A stretch of DNA of 64,000 nt, taken from Crossiella sp. S99.2 (GTDB lineage Bacteria > Actinomycetota > Actinomycetes > Mycobacteriales > Pseudonocardiaceae). The stretch's first letter is position 1; each line of letters begins with the position of its first letter. The translations under genes and the position numbers were made by a program. The stretch spans positions 819,541 to 883,540 of the forward strand of contig NZ_JALMDK010000002.1 of NCBI RefSeq assembly GCF_023094165.1, written 5' to 3'. Below, in pieces: positions 56,245-64,000 of the stretch. The notes under the pieces were generated by a model. The model made no database searches, was not told where the DNA came from, and saw only the letters and a list, made by a program, of their open reading frames with translations.

Positions 56245-56766
56245 ATGTACAACGTTGGAAAAGACCGCGCGTTCTTAGGCTGGTACGTGCTGGGGACCGT
56301 GGTCGGCGTAGTGCTGTTCGCCGCTGCCCTGCAGGGCCTGCTGCACACCGGGCAGGGGCGGACCGTGCTGACCGGCGAGGAGCTGATCGACGCGGTCGGC
56401 ACGGTGTTGAGCACGCTGGGCGGGGTGTCGATCGTGCTGGTCCTGTTCGCCGTGTCGGCCGGGCGCACCGGGCCGGAGCGGTCCAGGGCACTGCGCAGGC
56501 GGGGTGTCGCGGTGGCGGTGGGGGCCGTCGTCTTCTTGGGTGGCGTGGTCTTCGTCCAGCTGTTCCTCTACGAGCAGCTGGGCCGGGAGATGCGCCGGAG
56601 TGTGCTGGTGGACGTGCCGGTGCTGGCGCCGATCGCGCTGCTGCTCGCGGGGCTGTTGGCCGGCGTGCTGATGAGCTGGGCCGGGGTGCGGGCGCATCGC
56701 CGGGTCCAGGCGGAGCGGGCGGCGAACGTGCAGCCGAGCCAGTACTGGCTGGACGTGCCGCGTTGA
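56245..56766 (+). CDS. Four-helix membrane protein of unknown function
   Basis: A 173-residue membrane protein with helices near residues 11-31, 55-75, 88-108 and 124-146, charged cytosolic loops ('RTGPERSRALRRRG') and a polar C-terminus. ATG 56245 follows a G-rich RBS (GGGGGGCGG). It is co-directional with the SMI1/KNR4 gene 73 nt upstream. No family is recognised. Confidence 0.7.
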   Translation: MYNVGKDRAFLGWYVLGTVVGVVLFAAALQGLLHTGQGRTVLTGEELIDAVGTVLSTLGGVSIVLVLFAVSAGRTGPERSRALRRRGVAVAVGAVVFLGGVVFVQLFLYEQLGREMRRSVLVDVPVLAPIALLLAGLLAGVLMSWAGVRAHRRVQAERAANVQPSQYWLDVPR

Positions 56767-56770
56767 GCGG

Positions 56771-56797
56771 GGTGGGGGCGGCGGAACCGCCCCCACC
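56771..56797. terminator. Hairpin between convergent membrane-protein and aldehyde dehydrogenase genes
   Basis: An 11-bp perfect GC stem (56771-56781 with 56787-56797) and a 5-nt loop fill the 37-bp convergent gap, so it can serve both strands. Confidence 0.7.
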
Positions 56798-56803
56798 GTC
56801 GGC

Positions 56804-57670
56804 TCAGACGCCGGTCGGGTGCCAGACCGTCTTGTGCTCCAGGAAACCGCGCAGCCGGCTGATGTCCGGGGTGGCGGTCCAGTCCGGTTCCTTGGCCGGG
56901 GCGCGCAGCACGCGCTTGACCGTGCCCGCGGCCGAGCGTTCCAGGTCGGCCCTGGCCGCCACCGGCACGCCGGTGGGGTCGATCGCGTTCACGTCGGCGT
57001 GCTCGGCCAGCCACGGGGAGAGTTCCGCTGCCTTGCCGGTGAGCAGGTTGACCACGCCGCCGGGCAGGTCGGAGGTGGCCAGCACCTCGGACAGGGTGAT
57101 CGCGGGCAGCGGGCGGTCCTCGCTGGTGACCACCACGCAGGTGTTGCCCGCGGCGATCACCGGGGCGACCACGCTGACCAGGCCCAGCAGCGAGGATGCC
57201 TGCGGGGCGAAGACCGCGACCACGCCGGTGGGCTCGGGGGTGGTGAAGGAGAAGTACGGGCCCGCCACCGGGTTGGCCGAGCCGAGCACGGTGGCCAGCT
57301 TGTCCGTCCAGCCCGCGTACCAGACCCAGCGGTCCACCGCGGCGTCCACCAGGGTCTCCGCCTTCTTGGCGGCGATGCCTTCGGCGGTGGCCACCTCGGC
57401 GATGAACTGCTCCCGGCGGCCCTCCAGCATCTCGGCCACCCGGTAGAGCACCTGGCCGCGGTTGTACGCGGTGGCGCCGGACCACTTGGCGAAGGCCGAC
57501 CGGGCCGCGCCCACGGCGTCCCGCGCGTCCTTGCGCGAGGCCAGGGACGCGTTGGCGAGGAACTTCCCGCGTGCGTCGTTCACCGGGTACACCCGTCCGG
57601 ACTCGGAGCGGGGGAACTTCCCGCCCACGTACAGCTTGTAGGTCTTGGCCACGCTGATCCGCTCAGACAT
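56804..57670 (-). CDS. Truncated aldehyde dehydrogenase-like protein lacking catalytic residues
   Basis: A 288-residue protein corresponding to the N-terminal, NAD-binding part of the ALDH fold ('KLYVGGKFPRSESGRVYPVND', 'TPEPTGVVAVFAPQASSLLGLVSVVAPVIAAGNTCVVV', 'GVVNLLTGKAAELSPWLAEH'). The 'PWNFP' Asn motif, the general-base Glu segment ('ELGGK') and the catalytic Cys are all absent, so it should not oxidise aldehydes. It overlaps the full-length ALDH gene by 8 nt and follows deoC-ALDH in one operon. I recall the same trio in other actinomycetes, which would argue for a conserved non-catalytic partner rather than decay. Confidence 0.8.
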   Translation of the reverse strand: MSERISVAKTYKLYVGGKFPRSESGRVYPVNDARGKFLANASLASRKDARDAVGAARSAFAKWSGATAYNRGQVLYRVAEMLEGRREQFIAEVATAEGIAAKKAETLVDAAVDRWVWYAGWTDKLATVLGSANPVAGPYFSFTTPEPTGVVAVFAPQASSLLGLVSVVAPVIAAGNTCVVVTSEDRPLPAITLSEVLATSDLPGGVVNLLTGKAAELSPWLAEHADVNAIDPTGVPVAARADLERSAAGTVKRVLRAPAKEPDWTATPDISRLRGFLEHKTVWHPTGV

Positions 57671-59102
57671 CGAGGTACGCCTCCAGACCCGCCCGGCCGC
57701 CCTCGCGGCCGAAGCCCGACTCGCCGAACCCGCCGAAGGGCGCGGTCGGGTCGAACCGGTTGAACGTGTTGGCCCACACCACACCGGCCCGTAGTTGCTC
57801 GGCCATCCACAGGATGCGCGAGCCCTTCTCGGTCCAGATCCCGGCGGAGAGCCCGTACGGAGTGTTGTTGGCCTTGGCCACCGCTTCGGCCGGGGTGCGG
57901 AAGGTCAGCACCGACAGCACCGGCCCGAAGATCTCCTCGCGGGCGATCCGCATGGCCTGCTGCACGCCGGAGAACACCGTGGGCGCGAAGTAGAAACCCT
58001 TGTCCGGCACCGGGCACGGGCTGGTCCAGCGCTCCGCGCCGTCGGCGTCACCGGAGGCCACCAGCTCGCGGATCCGGTCCAGCTGCGGCTTGGAGTTGAT
58101 CGCGCCGATGTCGGTGTTCTTGTCCAGCGGGTCGCCGAGGCGCAGCGTGGACACCCTGGCCCGCAGCTTGGCCATCAGCTCCTCGGCGATGGACTCCTGC
58201 ACCAGCAGCCGGGAGCCCGCGCAGCAGACGTGGCCCTGGTTGAAGAAGATGCCGTTGACGATGCCCTCGACCGCCTGGTCCAGCGGCGCGTCGTCGAAGA
58301 CCACGTTGGCTGCCTTGCCGCCCAGCTCCAGGGTCAGCTTCTTCCCGGTGCCGGCCAGGGACTTCTGGATCAGCTTGCCGACGTCGGTGGAGCCGGTGAA
58401 GGCCACCTTGTCGATGCCGCCGTGGTTGACCAGCTCGCTGCCGACGTCACCGGCGCCGGGCAGGATGTTGACTACCCCGGCGGGCAGTCCGGCCTGCTGG
58501 CAGATCTCGGCGAAGACCAGCGCGGTCAGCGGGGTGGTCTCGGCAGGCTTGAGCACCACGGTGTTGCCGCAGGCCAGCGCGGGCGCGATCTTCCAGGCCA
58601 GCATCAGCAGCGGGAAGTTCCACGGGATGACCTGACCGGCCACGCCCAGCGGCTTGGGGTCCGGTCCGTATCCGGCGTAGCCGAGCTTGTCCGCCCAGCC
58701 CGCGTGGTGGAAGAAGTGCGCGGCCGCGGTCGGGATGTCGACGTCCCGCGATTCCTTGATCGGCTTGCCGTTGTCCAGGGTCTCCAGCACCGCCAGCTCG
58801 CGGCCGCGTTCCTGCATGATCCGCGCGATCCGGAACAGGTACTTGGCCCGCTCGGCGCCGGGCATCCGGCCCCACACCTTGTCGTAGGCGCGCCGGGCCG
58901 CCTTGACCGCCTTGTCCACATCGGCCGGCGCGGCGGTGCTCACCTCGGCGAGCACCTCCTCGGTGGCCGGGTTCACCGTCTTGAGCGGCTCGCCCTCGCC
59001 GTCGACGAAGGCGCCGTCGACGAACATCTGGTAGTTCGCCTTGAGGTTGGCGATCGCCCTGGACTCCGGGGCCGGGGCGTACTCCCACACGGGATTGCTC
59101 AT
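57663..59102 (-). CDS. NAD(P)-dependent aldehyde dehydrogenase
   Basis: A 479-residue full-length ALDH. It has the N-terminal 'MFVDGAFVDGEGEPLKTVNPATEEVLAEV', the catalytic Asn in 'VIPWNFPLLML', the cofactor-binding 'FTGSTDVGKLIQ', the general base in 'TLELGGKAANVVF' and the nucleophile in 'FFNQGHVCCAGSR'. Its position after deoC suggests oxidation of acetaldehyde from deoxyribose-5-phosphate cleavage to acetate (inference). It starts 2 nt after the deoC stop and overlaps the truncated ALDH gene. Confidence 0.95.
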   Translation of the reverse strand: MSNPVWEYAPAPESRAIANLKANYQMFVDGAFVDGEGEPLKTVNPATEEVLAEVSTAAPADVDKAVKAARRAYDKVWGRMPGAERAKYLFRIARIMQERGRELAVLETLDNGKPIKESRDVDIPTAAAHFFHHAGWADKLGYAGYGPDPKPLGVAGQVIPWNFPLLMLAWKIAPALACGNTVVLKPAETTPLTALVFAEICQQAGLPAGVVNILPGAGDVGSELVNHGGIDKVAFTGSTDVGKLIQKSLAGTGKKLTLELGGKAANVVFDDAPLDQAVEGIVNGIFFNQGHVCCAGSRLLVQESIAEELMAKLRARVSTLRLGDPLDKNTDIGAINSKPQLDRIRELVASGDADGAERWTSPCPVPDKGFYFAPTVFSGVQQAMRIAREEIFGPVLSVLTFRTPAEAVAKANNTPYGLSAGIWTEKGSRILWMAEQLRAGVVWANTFNRFDPTAPFGGFGESGFGREGGRAGLEAYLDV

Positions 59103-59104
59103 GG

Positions 59105-60109
59105 TCAGTCCACCGTCACGTAGTCGGGGCCGCTGTAGTGGCCCTCAAGCTGGGTCCGCCGCTGCATCAGCAGATCGTTGAGCAGGCTGGAGGCGCCGAA
59201 CCGGAACAGCGTGTTGGTCAGCCATTCCGGGCCGGCGACCTCGTGCACCGCGACCAGGTACCGGATGGCGTCCTTGGTGGTGCGGATGCCGCCCGCGGGC
59301 TTGACCCCGCGCAGCTCGCCGGTCTGGTCCTTCCAGTCCCGCACCGCCTGCAGCATCAGGTGCGTGGTGGGCAGGGTGGCCGCGGGGGAGACCTTGCCGG
59401 TGGAGGTCTTGATGAAGTCGCCACCGGCCAGCAGCGCCAGCCAGGACGCGCGCCGGATGTTGTCGTAGGTGGCCAGCTCGCCGGTCTCCAGGATGACCTT
59501 GAGGTGCGCCGAGCCGCAGGCCGCCTTGACCGCCTTGATCTCGTCGAAGACCTGGCCGTAGCGCCCGGAGAGGAACGCGCCCCGGTCGATCACCATGTCG
59601 ATCTCGGTCGCGCCGGCCTGCACCGCCAGTTCGGTGTCGGCCAGCTTCACCGCGCGGTTGGACCGGCCGGAGGGGAAGGCGGTGGCCACGCTGGCGATGC
59701 CGACCCCACTGTCACCCAGCGCCTCGACCGCGGTGGCCACCAGGTCGGGGTACACGCAGATGGCGCCGACCCTGGGCACCTCCGGGTACTCCGGATCGGG
59801 CCTGCGGGCCTTCGCGCACAGGGTGCGCACCTTGCCCTGGGTGTCCGCGCCCTCCAGCGTGGTCAGATCGACCATGCTGATGGCGGTGTCGATGGCCCAG
59901 AGCTTGGATGCCTTCTTGATGCTCCGGGTGGCCAGGGTCGCGGCGCGCTGTTCGAGTCCGACCGCGTCGACGCCGGGCAGGCCGTGCAGGAACCGGCGCA
60001 GTGCGGTGTCGTCCCTGGTCGCGTCGGCCAGTTCAGGAGGGAGCGCCGGTCCACCGGAGGGGGCGGGTACGCCCGGTCCGGCAGCCGTCGCCGATGACGG
60101 TGCAGCCAT
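59105..60109 (-). CDS. deoC: Deoxyribose-phosphate aldolase
   Basis: A 334-residue class I aldolase that splits 2-deoxyribose-5-phosphate into glyceraldehyde-3-phosphate and acetaldehyde. Catalytic segments are 'AGATEIDMVIDRGAF' (Asp), 'HLKVILETGEL' (Lys) and 'GGDFIKTSTGK' (Schiff-base Lys). The N-terminal 50 residues extend beyond the usual bacterial DeoC. ATG 60109 is set by TAGACT 7 nt upstream (60122-60117, minus), with no RBS; a longer frame crosses this promoter and was rejected. First gene of deoC-ALDH-ALDH-like. Confidence 0.96.
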   Translation of the reverse strand: MAAPSSATAAGPGVPAPSGGPALPPELADATRDDTALRRFLHGLPGVDAVGLEQRAATLATRSIKKASKLWAIDTAISMVDLTTLEGADTQGKVRTLCAKARRPDPEYPEVPRVGAICVYPDLVATAVEALGDSGVGIASVATAFPSGRSNRAVKLADTELAVQAGATEIDMVIDRGAFLSGRYGQVFDEIKAVKAACGSAHLKVILETGELATYDNIRRASWLALLAGGDFIKTSTGKVSPAATLPTTHLMLQAVRDWKDQTGELRGVKPAGGIRTTKDAIRYLVAVHEVAGPEWLTNTLFRFGASSLLNDLLMQRRTQLEGHYSGPDYVTVD

Positions 60110-60206
60110 GCGCCAGAGTCTAGGGTCGTGACCCGGCTCACCCGGTAATCCATCCACAACCGGCAGTTCAAGACCCAAATGGCCTACCGCGCTACCGTCT
60201 TCGACC

Positions 60207-60830
60207 ATGGACGTTCTCGTCGTCGAACACCCGCTGGCCCGCGCCCGTCTGACCACCATGCGCGACGCGAGGACCGACAGCGCCGCCTTCCGCGCCGCGC
60301 TCCAGGAACTCACCCAGATGCTGATCTACGAGGCGATGCGGGCGGCGCCGGTCGCGGTGGAGCGCATCCACACCCCGGTGGCCCGCACCGACGGTTTCCG
60401 GCTGGCCAACCCGCCGCTGCTGGTGCCGGTGCTGCGGGCCGGGCTGGGCATGGCCGACCAGGCGCACAACCTGATCCCGGACGCCCAGATGGGTTTCGTC
60501 GGGCTGGCCCGCGACGAGCAGACGCTGCAGCCGACCCCGTATCTGGAGTCGCTGCCCGCGGACCTGGCCGGGCGCCCGGTGCTGGTGCTGGACCCGATGC
60601 TGGCCACCGGCGGCTCGATGATCTACACGATCCGGCTGCTGGTGGACCGGGGCGCCACCGACATCACCGCGGTCTGCGTGCTGGCCGCGCCGGAAGGGGT
60701 GGAAAAACTCGCCTCCGCGGGCCTTCCGGTGCGGGTGGTCACCGCCAGCGTGGACGAACGGCTCAATGACTCCGGGTTCATCGTGCCCGGCCTCGGCGAT
60801 GCCGGGGACCGCCTCTACGGGGCGGTGTAA
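60207..60830 (+). CDS. upp: Uracil phosphoribosyltransferase
   Basis: A 207-residue enzyme converting uracil and PRPP to UMP. Signature segments are '[13 protein letters not shown]', '[13 protein letters not shown]', the PRPP loop '[18 protein letters not shown]', and the C-terminal '[23 protein letters not shown]' uracil site. It is divergent from deoC with a 97-bp gap. It completes recovery of uracil produced by Cdd and DeoA. TACCGT 8 nt before the ATG may be its -10. Confidence 0.97.
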   Translation: MDVLVVEHPLARARLTTMRDARTDSAAFRAALQELTQMLIYEAMRAAPVAVERIHTPVARTDGFRLANPPLLVPVLRAGLGMADQAHNLIPDAQMGFVGLARDEQTLQPTPYLESLPADLAGRPVLVLDPMLATGGSMIYTIRLLVDRGATDITAVCVLAAPEGVEKLASAGLPVRVVTASVDERLNDSGFIVPGLGDAGDRLYGAV

Positions 60831-60858
60831 CCGCAGCTCCCAGCCGGTCAACCCGCCG

Positions 60859-60893
60859 AAGGGCCTCCTCGCGACAGTCGCGCGGAGGCCCTT
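60859..60893 (+). terminator. Terminator of upp
   Basis: An outer 10-bp stem (60859-60868 with 60884-60893) encloses an inner CGCGAC/GTCGCG stem. A T follows at 60894 and the sequence ends in CTTTGACTT. Confidence 0.8.
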
Positions 60894-61334
60894 TGACTTA
60901 GTCCGTTCGTGGGTCCGTTTGGACCAGTGCACACATGTCCGGTTGGCCCAAACGGTTGGGGTTGAACGACATTCGCGTTTTGCTAGGCCGAACGAGTGAC
61001 TGATTGGTCTAGACCTTGACGTTCTGTGGTCTGAACCACATGGTGATTGCAAGCGCGGGAACACCGCGCAAGCACCACCTGAGTTTCGCCGCCGCCTCGC
61101 ACGTGCTCCATCCACGCCATGGGTCCGCCAACCCAGGGAGCCCTGAAGAGATGAGGTCGCGATGGCTGCCGCAGATCGCCGTACCCGCGTCAAGACTCCC
61201 TGTGCCCGGCTGACCGAGGTAACCGGCTTCCGGCCGGCTCCGGAGTGCCGTTAGTCCTCCGGAGCCCGGCCGGTTTCACGCACCTCCAGTCTCACCCCCC
61301 TGCTGTGCCTTTCGCTCCTGACGCGAGGAGAGAC
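60894..61334. other. Long chitinase upstream region
   Basis: About 440 bp without a supported gene. It holds the two candidate DasR sites at 61003-61040, a GGTCC...GGACC pair near 60911-60924, and a leader of some 290 nt before the chitinase ATG. GAGGAGAG lies 5 nt before that ATG. Short frames in the leader lack RBS and codon bias. A shorter leader from a promoter closer to the gene cannot be excluded. Confidence 0.5.
61003..61040 (+). promoter_or_regulatory. Two tandem candidate DasR-responsive elements (dre)
   Basis: Site 1 (61003-61018) ATTGGTCTAGACCTTG has the palindromic core GGTCTAGACC, identical to the core of the Streptomyces dre consensus. Site 2 (61025-61040) TGTGGTCTGAACCACA is an inverted repeat of the same class with a changed centre. 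They lie 22 bp apart, about two helical turns. DasR is the GntR repressor that senses GlcNAc-derived metabolites and controls chitinases. Confidence 0.75.
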
Positions 61335-63278
61335 ATGCCCATCCGCCGATGGCGTGCCACCGCGATGCTGACCGCCCTGCTGCTCACCCTGGTGGGCCTG
61401 GCCGCCCTGCCCGCTCACGCGGCGACCGGGGTGACCGCGAAGTTCACCAAGACCTCCGGCTGGGACACCGGCTACGAGGGCAGGTTCACCGTCACCAACA
61501 ACGGCCCGGCCTCGATCGCGAGCTGGACCGTGGAGTTCGACCTGCCGACCGGTCAGCGGCTCGGTTCGCTGTGGGAGGCCACGCACACCGTCAGCGGCCA
61601 GCACGTGACCGCGAAAAGCCAGTCCTGGAACGGGAATCTGGCCGCCGGCCAGTCCGCGAGCTTCGGTTTCGGCGTCCAGTTCACCGGCGCCTACGCCGAC
61701 CCGTCCGGCTGCAAGGTCAACGGCGCCTCCTGTGACGGCGGCAGCAGCGAACCCGACACCCAGGCGCCCAGCGCGCCCGGTCAGCCCGCGGTCACCAGCG
61801 TCAGCAGCTCCAGCATCTCGCTGAGCTGGCCTGCCAGCACCGACAACGTCGGCGTCACCGGCTACGAGATCCTCGGCGCCAGTGGCGTGGTCGCCACCGC
61901 GACCGGCGCCTCGGTCACCGTGACTGGCCTGACCGCGGACACCTCCTACAGCTTCACCGTGCGGGCCAAGGACGCCGCCGGGAACACCTCCGCGGCCAGC
62001 CCCTCGGTCAGCGGCAAGACCGCCACCGGCGGCGGCGACCCTGGCCCCGGGGGCAACCGCAAGGTCGGCTACTACACCCAGTGGAGCGTCTACGACCGCG
62101 CCTACCACGTGAAGAACCTGGACACCTCCGGCACCGCGGCCCGGCTGACCCACCTCAACTACGCCTTCGGCAACGTCAACGCCGAGGGCAAGTGCTTCCA
62201 GGTCAACCAGGCGGGCCAGGGCGACTCCTGGGCCGACTACCAGCGCAGGCTGCCAGCCGAGCAGGCCGTCGACGGCGTCGCCGACGTCTACAACCAGCCC
62301 CTGGCGGGCAACCTGAACCAGCTCAAGAAGCTCAAGGCCAAGTACCCGAACCTGCGGGTGCTGATCAGCCTGGGCGGCTGGACCTGGTCCAAGTACTTCT
62401 CCAACGCCGCGCTCACCGACGCCTCCCGCAAGGCCCACGTCAGCTCCTGCATCGACATGTGGATCAAGGGCAACCTGCCGGTCATGGGCGGCGACCCGCA
62501 GGGCGGACCGGGCTCCGGCGCCGGCATCTTCGACGGCGTCGACCTGGACTGGGAGTGGCCCGGCTCCGAGGGCAACACCGGCAACATCGTGCGGCCCGAG
62601 GACAAGCGCAACTTCACCCTGCTGGCCGCGGAGTACCGGACCCAGCTGGCCGCGCTCGGCGCGAGCACCGGCAAGAAGTACGACCTGACCGCGTTCCTGC
62701 CCGCCGACCCGCGCAAGGTCGACGCCGGGTTCGAGGTCGGCGAGGTCGTGAAGAACCTGACCTTCGGCAACGTCCAGGGCTATGACTTCCACGGTGGCTG
62801 GGAGAAGGTGGCCAATCAGCAGTCCTCGGTCAAGCTCCCCGCGGGCGACCCCAGCCCGACCGCCTACTCCGACGAGATCGCGGTGGACGCCTGGCTCAGC
62901 CGGGGCGCGCCCGCGAACTGGGTGGTGCTCGGCGTGCCCTTCTACAGCCGGGGCTGGACCGGGGTGACGAATGCCAACAACGGTCTCTTCCAGGCCGCAA
63001 CCGGTCCCGCGCCGGGCACCTTCGAGGCCGGCATCGAGGACTACAAGAAGATCAAGAACCTGATCGCTTCCGGCTACACGGTGCACCGCGACACCACCGC
63101 GGGACACGCCTGGCTGTTCAACGGCAGCACCTTCTGGACCTTCGACGATGCCACCGAGATCACCAGGAAGGTCAACTGGGCCAAGAGCAAGGGCCTGGGC
63201 GGCGCGATGATCTGGTCCCTGGACGGCGACACCGCGGACGGTGAGCTGATCAAGGCCCTGGCCACCGCGCTCGGATAG
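61335..63278 (+). CDS. Secreted multidomain GH18 chitinase (CBM2 - FnIII - GH18)
   Basis: A 647-residue exported chitinase. Signal peptide: 'MLTALLLTLVGLAALPAHA'. Residues about 31-135 are a CBM2 carbohydrate-binding module ('FTVTNNGPASIASWTVEFDLP', 'SWNGNLAAGQSASFGFGVQF') with a disulfide in 'GCKVNGASCDG'. Residues about 145-232 are a fibronectin III domain ('DTQAPSAPGQPAVTSV'). The rest is a GH18 barrel with D400-G-V-D403-L-D405-W-E407, Glu407 being the proton donor. It hydrolyses chitin outside the cell. ATG 61335 is 5 nt after GAGGAGAG. Confidence 0.96.
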   Translation: MPIRRWRATAMLTALLLTLVGLAALPAHAATGVTAKFTKTSGWDTGYEGRFTVTNNGPASIASWTVEFDLPTGQRLGSLWEATHTVSGQHVTAKSQSWNGNLAAGQSASFGFGVQFTGAYADPSGCKVNGASCDGGSSEPDTQAPSAPGQPAVTSVSSSSISLSWPASTDNVGVTGYEILGASGVVATATGASVTVTGLTADTSYSFTVRAKDAAGNTSAASPSVSGKTATGGGDPGPGGNRKVGYYTQWSVYDRAYHVKNLDTSGTAARLTHLNYAFGNVNAEGKCFQVNQAGQGDSWADYQRRLPAEQAVDGVADVYNQPLAGNLNQLKKLKAKYPNLRVLISLGGWTWSKYFSNAALTDASRKAHVSSCIDMWIKGNLPVMGGDPQGGPGSGAGIFDGVDLDWEWPGSEGNTGNIVRPEDKRNFTLLAAEYRTQLAALGASTGKKYDLTAFLPADPRKVDAGFEVGEVVKNLTFGNVQGYDFHGGWEKVANQQSSVKLPAGDPSPTAYSDEIAVDAWLSRGAPANWVVLGVPFYSRGWTGVTNANNGLFQAATGPAPGTFEAGIEDYKKIKNLIASGYTVHRDTTAGHAWLFNGSTFWTFDDATEITRKVNWAKSKGLGGAMIWSLDGDTADGELIKALATALG

Positions 63279-63287
63279 GAAAACCAC

Positions 63288-63325
63288 GGTCGCGGCCCGG
63301 GAATCCCTGCCCCCGGGCCGCGACC
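63288..63325 (+). terminator. Stem-loop between the two chitinase genes
   Basis: A 14-bp perfect stem (63288-63301 with 63312-63325) and a 10-nt loop, without a U-tract, lie 10 nt after the first chitinase and 31 nt before the next start. It may be a partial terminator. Confidence 0.65.
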
Positions 63326-63356
63326 ACCCTCCGGAATCAAGGAGAAGTGCTCGCAG

Positions 63357-64000
63357 ATGAGGACCACTCAGCGCCGTGGCCGGATCGCCGCGGTCGTTGT
63401 CACCACCTTGGCCGGTCTCCTGGCATCACTGGGACCGGCAGCCGTGGCCGATGAGGCCGCGGCCGAGCACTGGGGGCAGTCCCAGCGCAGGGTCGGCTAC
63501 TACACGCAGTGGAGCGCCAACCAGTTCGGCTACACCGTCAACAAGCTGGTCAGCTCCGGCACCGCGGGCAAGCTCAGCCACCTCAACTACGCCTTCGGCA
63601 ACGTCAGCGAGGACGGCAAGTGCTTCGCCAGCAGCACCGCCGGACTCGGTGACGCCAAGGCCGACTACCAGCGGCTGCACACCGCGGCCGAATCGGTGGA
63701 CGGGGTGGCGGACAAGCCGGAACAGGCCCTGGCCGGCAACTTCAACCAGATCCGCAAGCTGAAGAAGAAGTACCCCAACCTCAAGGTCAACATCAGCCTG
63801 GGCGGCTGGACCTGGTCCAGGTACTTCTCCAACGCGGTGCTCACCGAGGCCTCCCGCAAGGCGTTCGTGCAGAGCTGCGTGGATCTCTACCTCAAGGGCG
63901 ACCTGCCCAAGCTGGACGGACTGGCCCAGGGCGGCCAGGGCGCGGCGGCCGGGCTGTTCGACGGCATCGACCTGGACTGGGAGTGGCCAGGCGCGGCGGG
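63357..64000 (+). CDS. Second secreted GH18 chitinase (3' end outside the window)
   Basis: The first 214 residues of an exported chitinase; the frame is open at the right edge. A Sec signal peptide ('IAAVVVTTLAGLLASLGPAAVA') leads almost directly into the GH18 barrel ('RRVGYYTQWSANQFGYTVNKL', 'SHLNYAFGNVSEDGKCF', 'VNISLGGWTWSRYFSNAVL'), ending at D202-x-x-D205-x-D207-W-E209. It lacks the CBM2 and FnIII modules of its neighbour but is clearly its paralogue. ATG 63357 lies after AAGGAGAAG. Domains downstream of residue 214 cannot be seen. Confidence 0.93.
   Translation, partial: MRTTQRRGRIAAVVVTTLAGLLASLGPAAVADEAAAEHWGQSQRRVGYYTQWSANQFGYTVNKLVSSGTAGKLSHLNYAFGNVSEDGKCFASSTAGLGDAKADYQRLHTAAESVDGVADKPEQALAGNFNQIRKLKKKYPNLKVNISLGGWTWSRYFSNAVLTEASRKAFVQSCVDLYLKGDLPKLDGLAQGGQGAAAGLFDGIDLDWEWPGAA

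Overview
The window is high-GC DNA with GTG starts, 4-nt gene overlaps, an FbiC (coenzyme F420) gene, a FurA-KatG pair of mycobacterial type, WXG100-like proteins, an ECF42 sigma factor and candidate DasR sites. This points to a filamentous actinomycete, most likely Pseudonocardiales; the genus cannot be fixed from sequence alone. I see no insertion sequence, prophage or CRISPR array. Most of the window reads as ordinary chromosome.

Layout. 0-13 kb: an AraC-type regulator cut by the window edge, a secreted seven-repeat propeller, a GNAT enzyme, a toxin-antitoxin-like pair, an ABC ATPase/membrane pair, protein O-mannosyltransferase divergent from rsmI, a three-gene ABC exporter, a quinone oxidoreductase with a broken relative beside it, and a TetR regulator. 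13-27 kb: isocitrate dehydrogenase, a TetR gene and an alcohol dehydrogenase that carry almost the same promoter/operator, a stand-alone PrnB-like (DUF1864) enzyme, an SDR, a secreted esterase, a STAND/NB-ARC-TPR protein with an RHIM/BASS-like N-terminus, furA-katG and a secreted S1 protease. 27-41 kb: tRNA-Leu(GAG), exonuclease III, fbiC, trpS, a BrkB-type membrane protein, an ECF42 sigma factor with its DGPF partner, a D,D-carboxypeptidase and sdhCDAB.

41-51 kb is a nucleoside uptake and salvage block: a BMP-type lipoprotein, a double-ATPase subunit, two permeases, cytidine deaminase, thymidine phosphorylase and adenosine deaminase. deoC with two aldehyde dehydrogenase genes, and upp, lie at 57-61 kb and continue the theme: nucleosides enter, are deaminated and phosphorolysed, deoxyribose phosphate is cleaved, and uracil is recovered. 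Between them are a coiled-coil protein with exact 11-residue repeats, a type VII secretion-like cluster (two YbaB/EbfC proteins, a WXG100-NlpC/P60 protein and an ESX-like protein with a YxxxD tail) and a PadR regulator. The window ends in two tandem GH18 chitinases behind two candidate DasR sites.

Two themes cut across the regions. Many genes have a -10-like hexamer 6-7 nt before the start codon, which suggests widespread leaderless transcription. Convergent gene ends are closed by strong hairpins, two of which belong to one dispersed palindrome family. No single locus proves a new system. The best candidates are the NLR-like protein at 21.4-23.5 kb, the PrnB-like enzyme, the type VII-like cluster and the hendecad-repeat protein.
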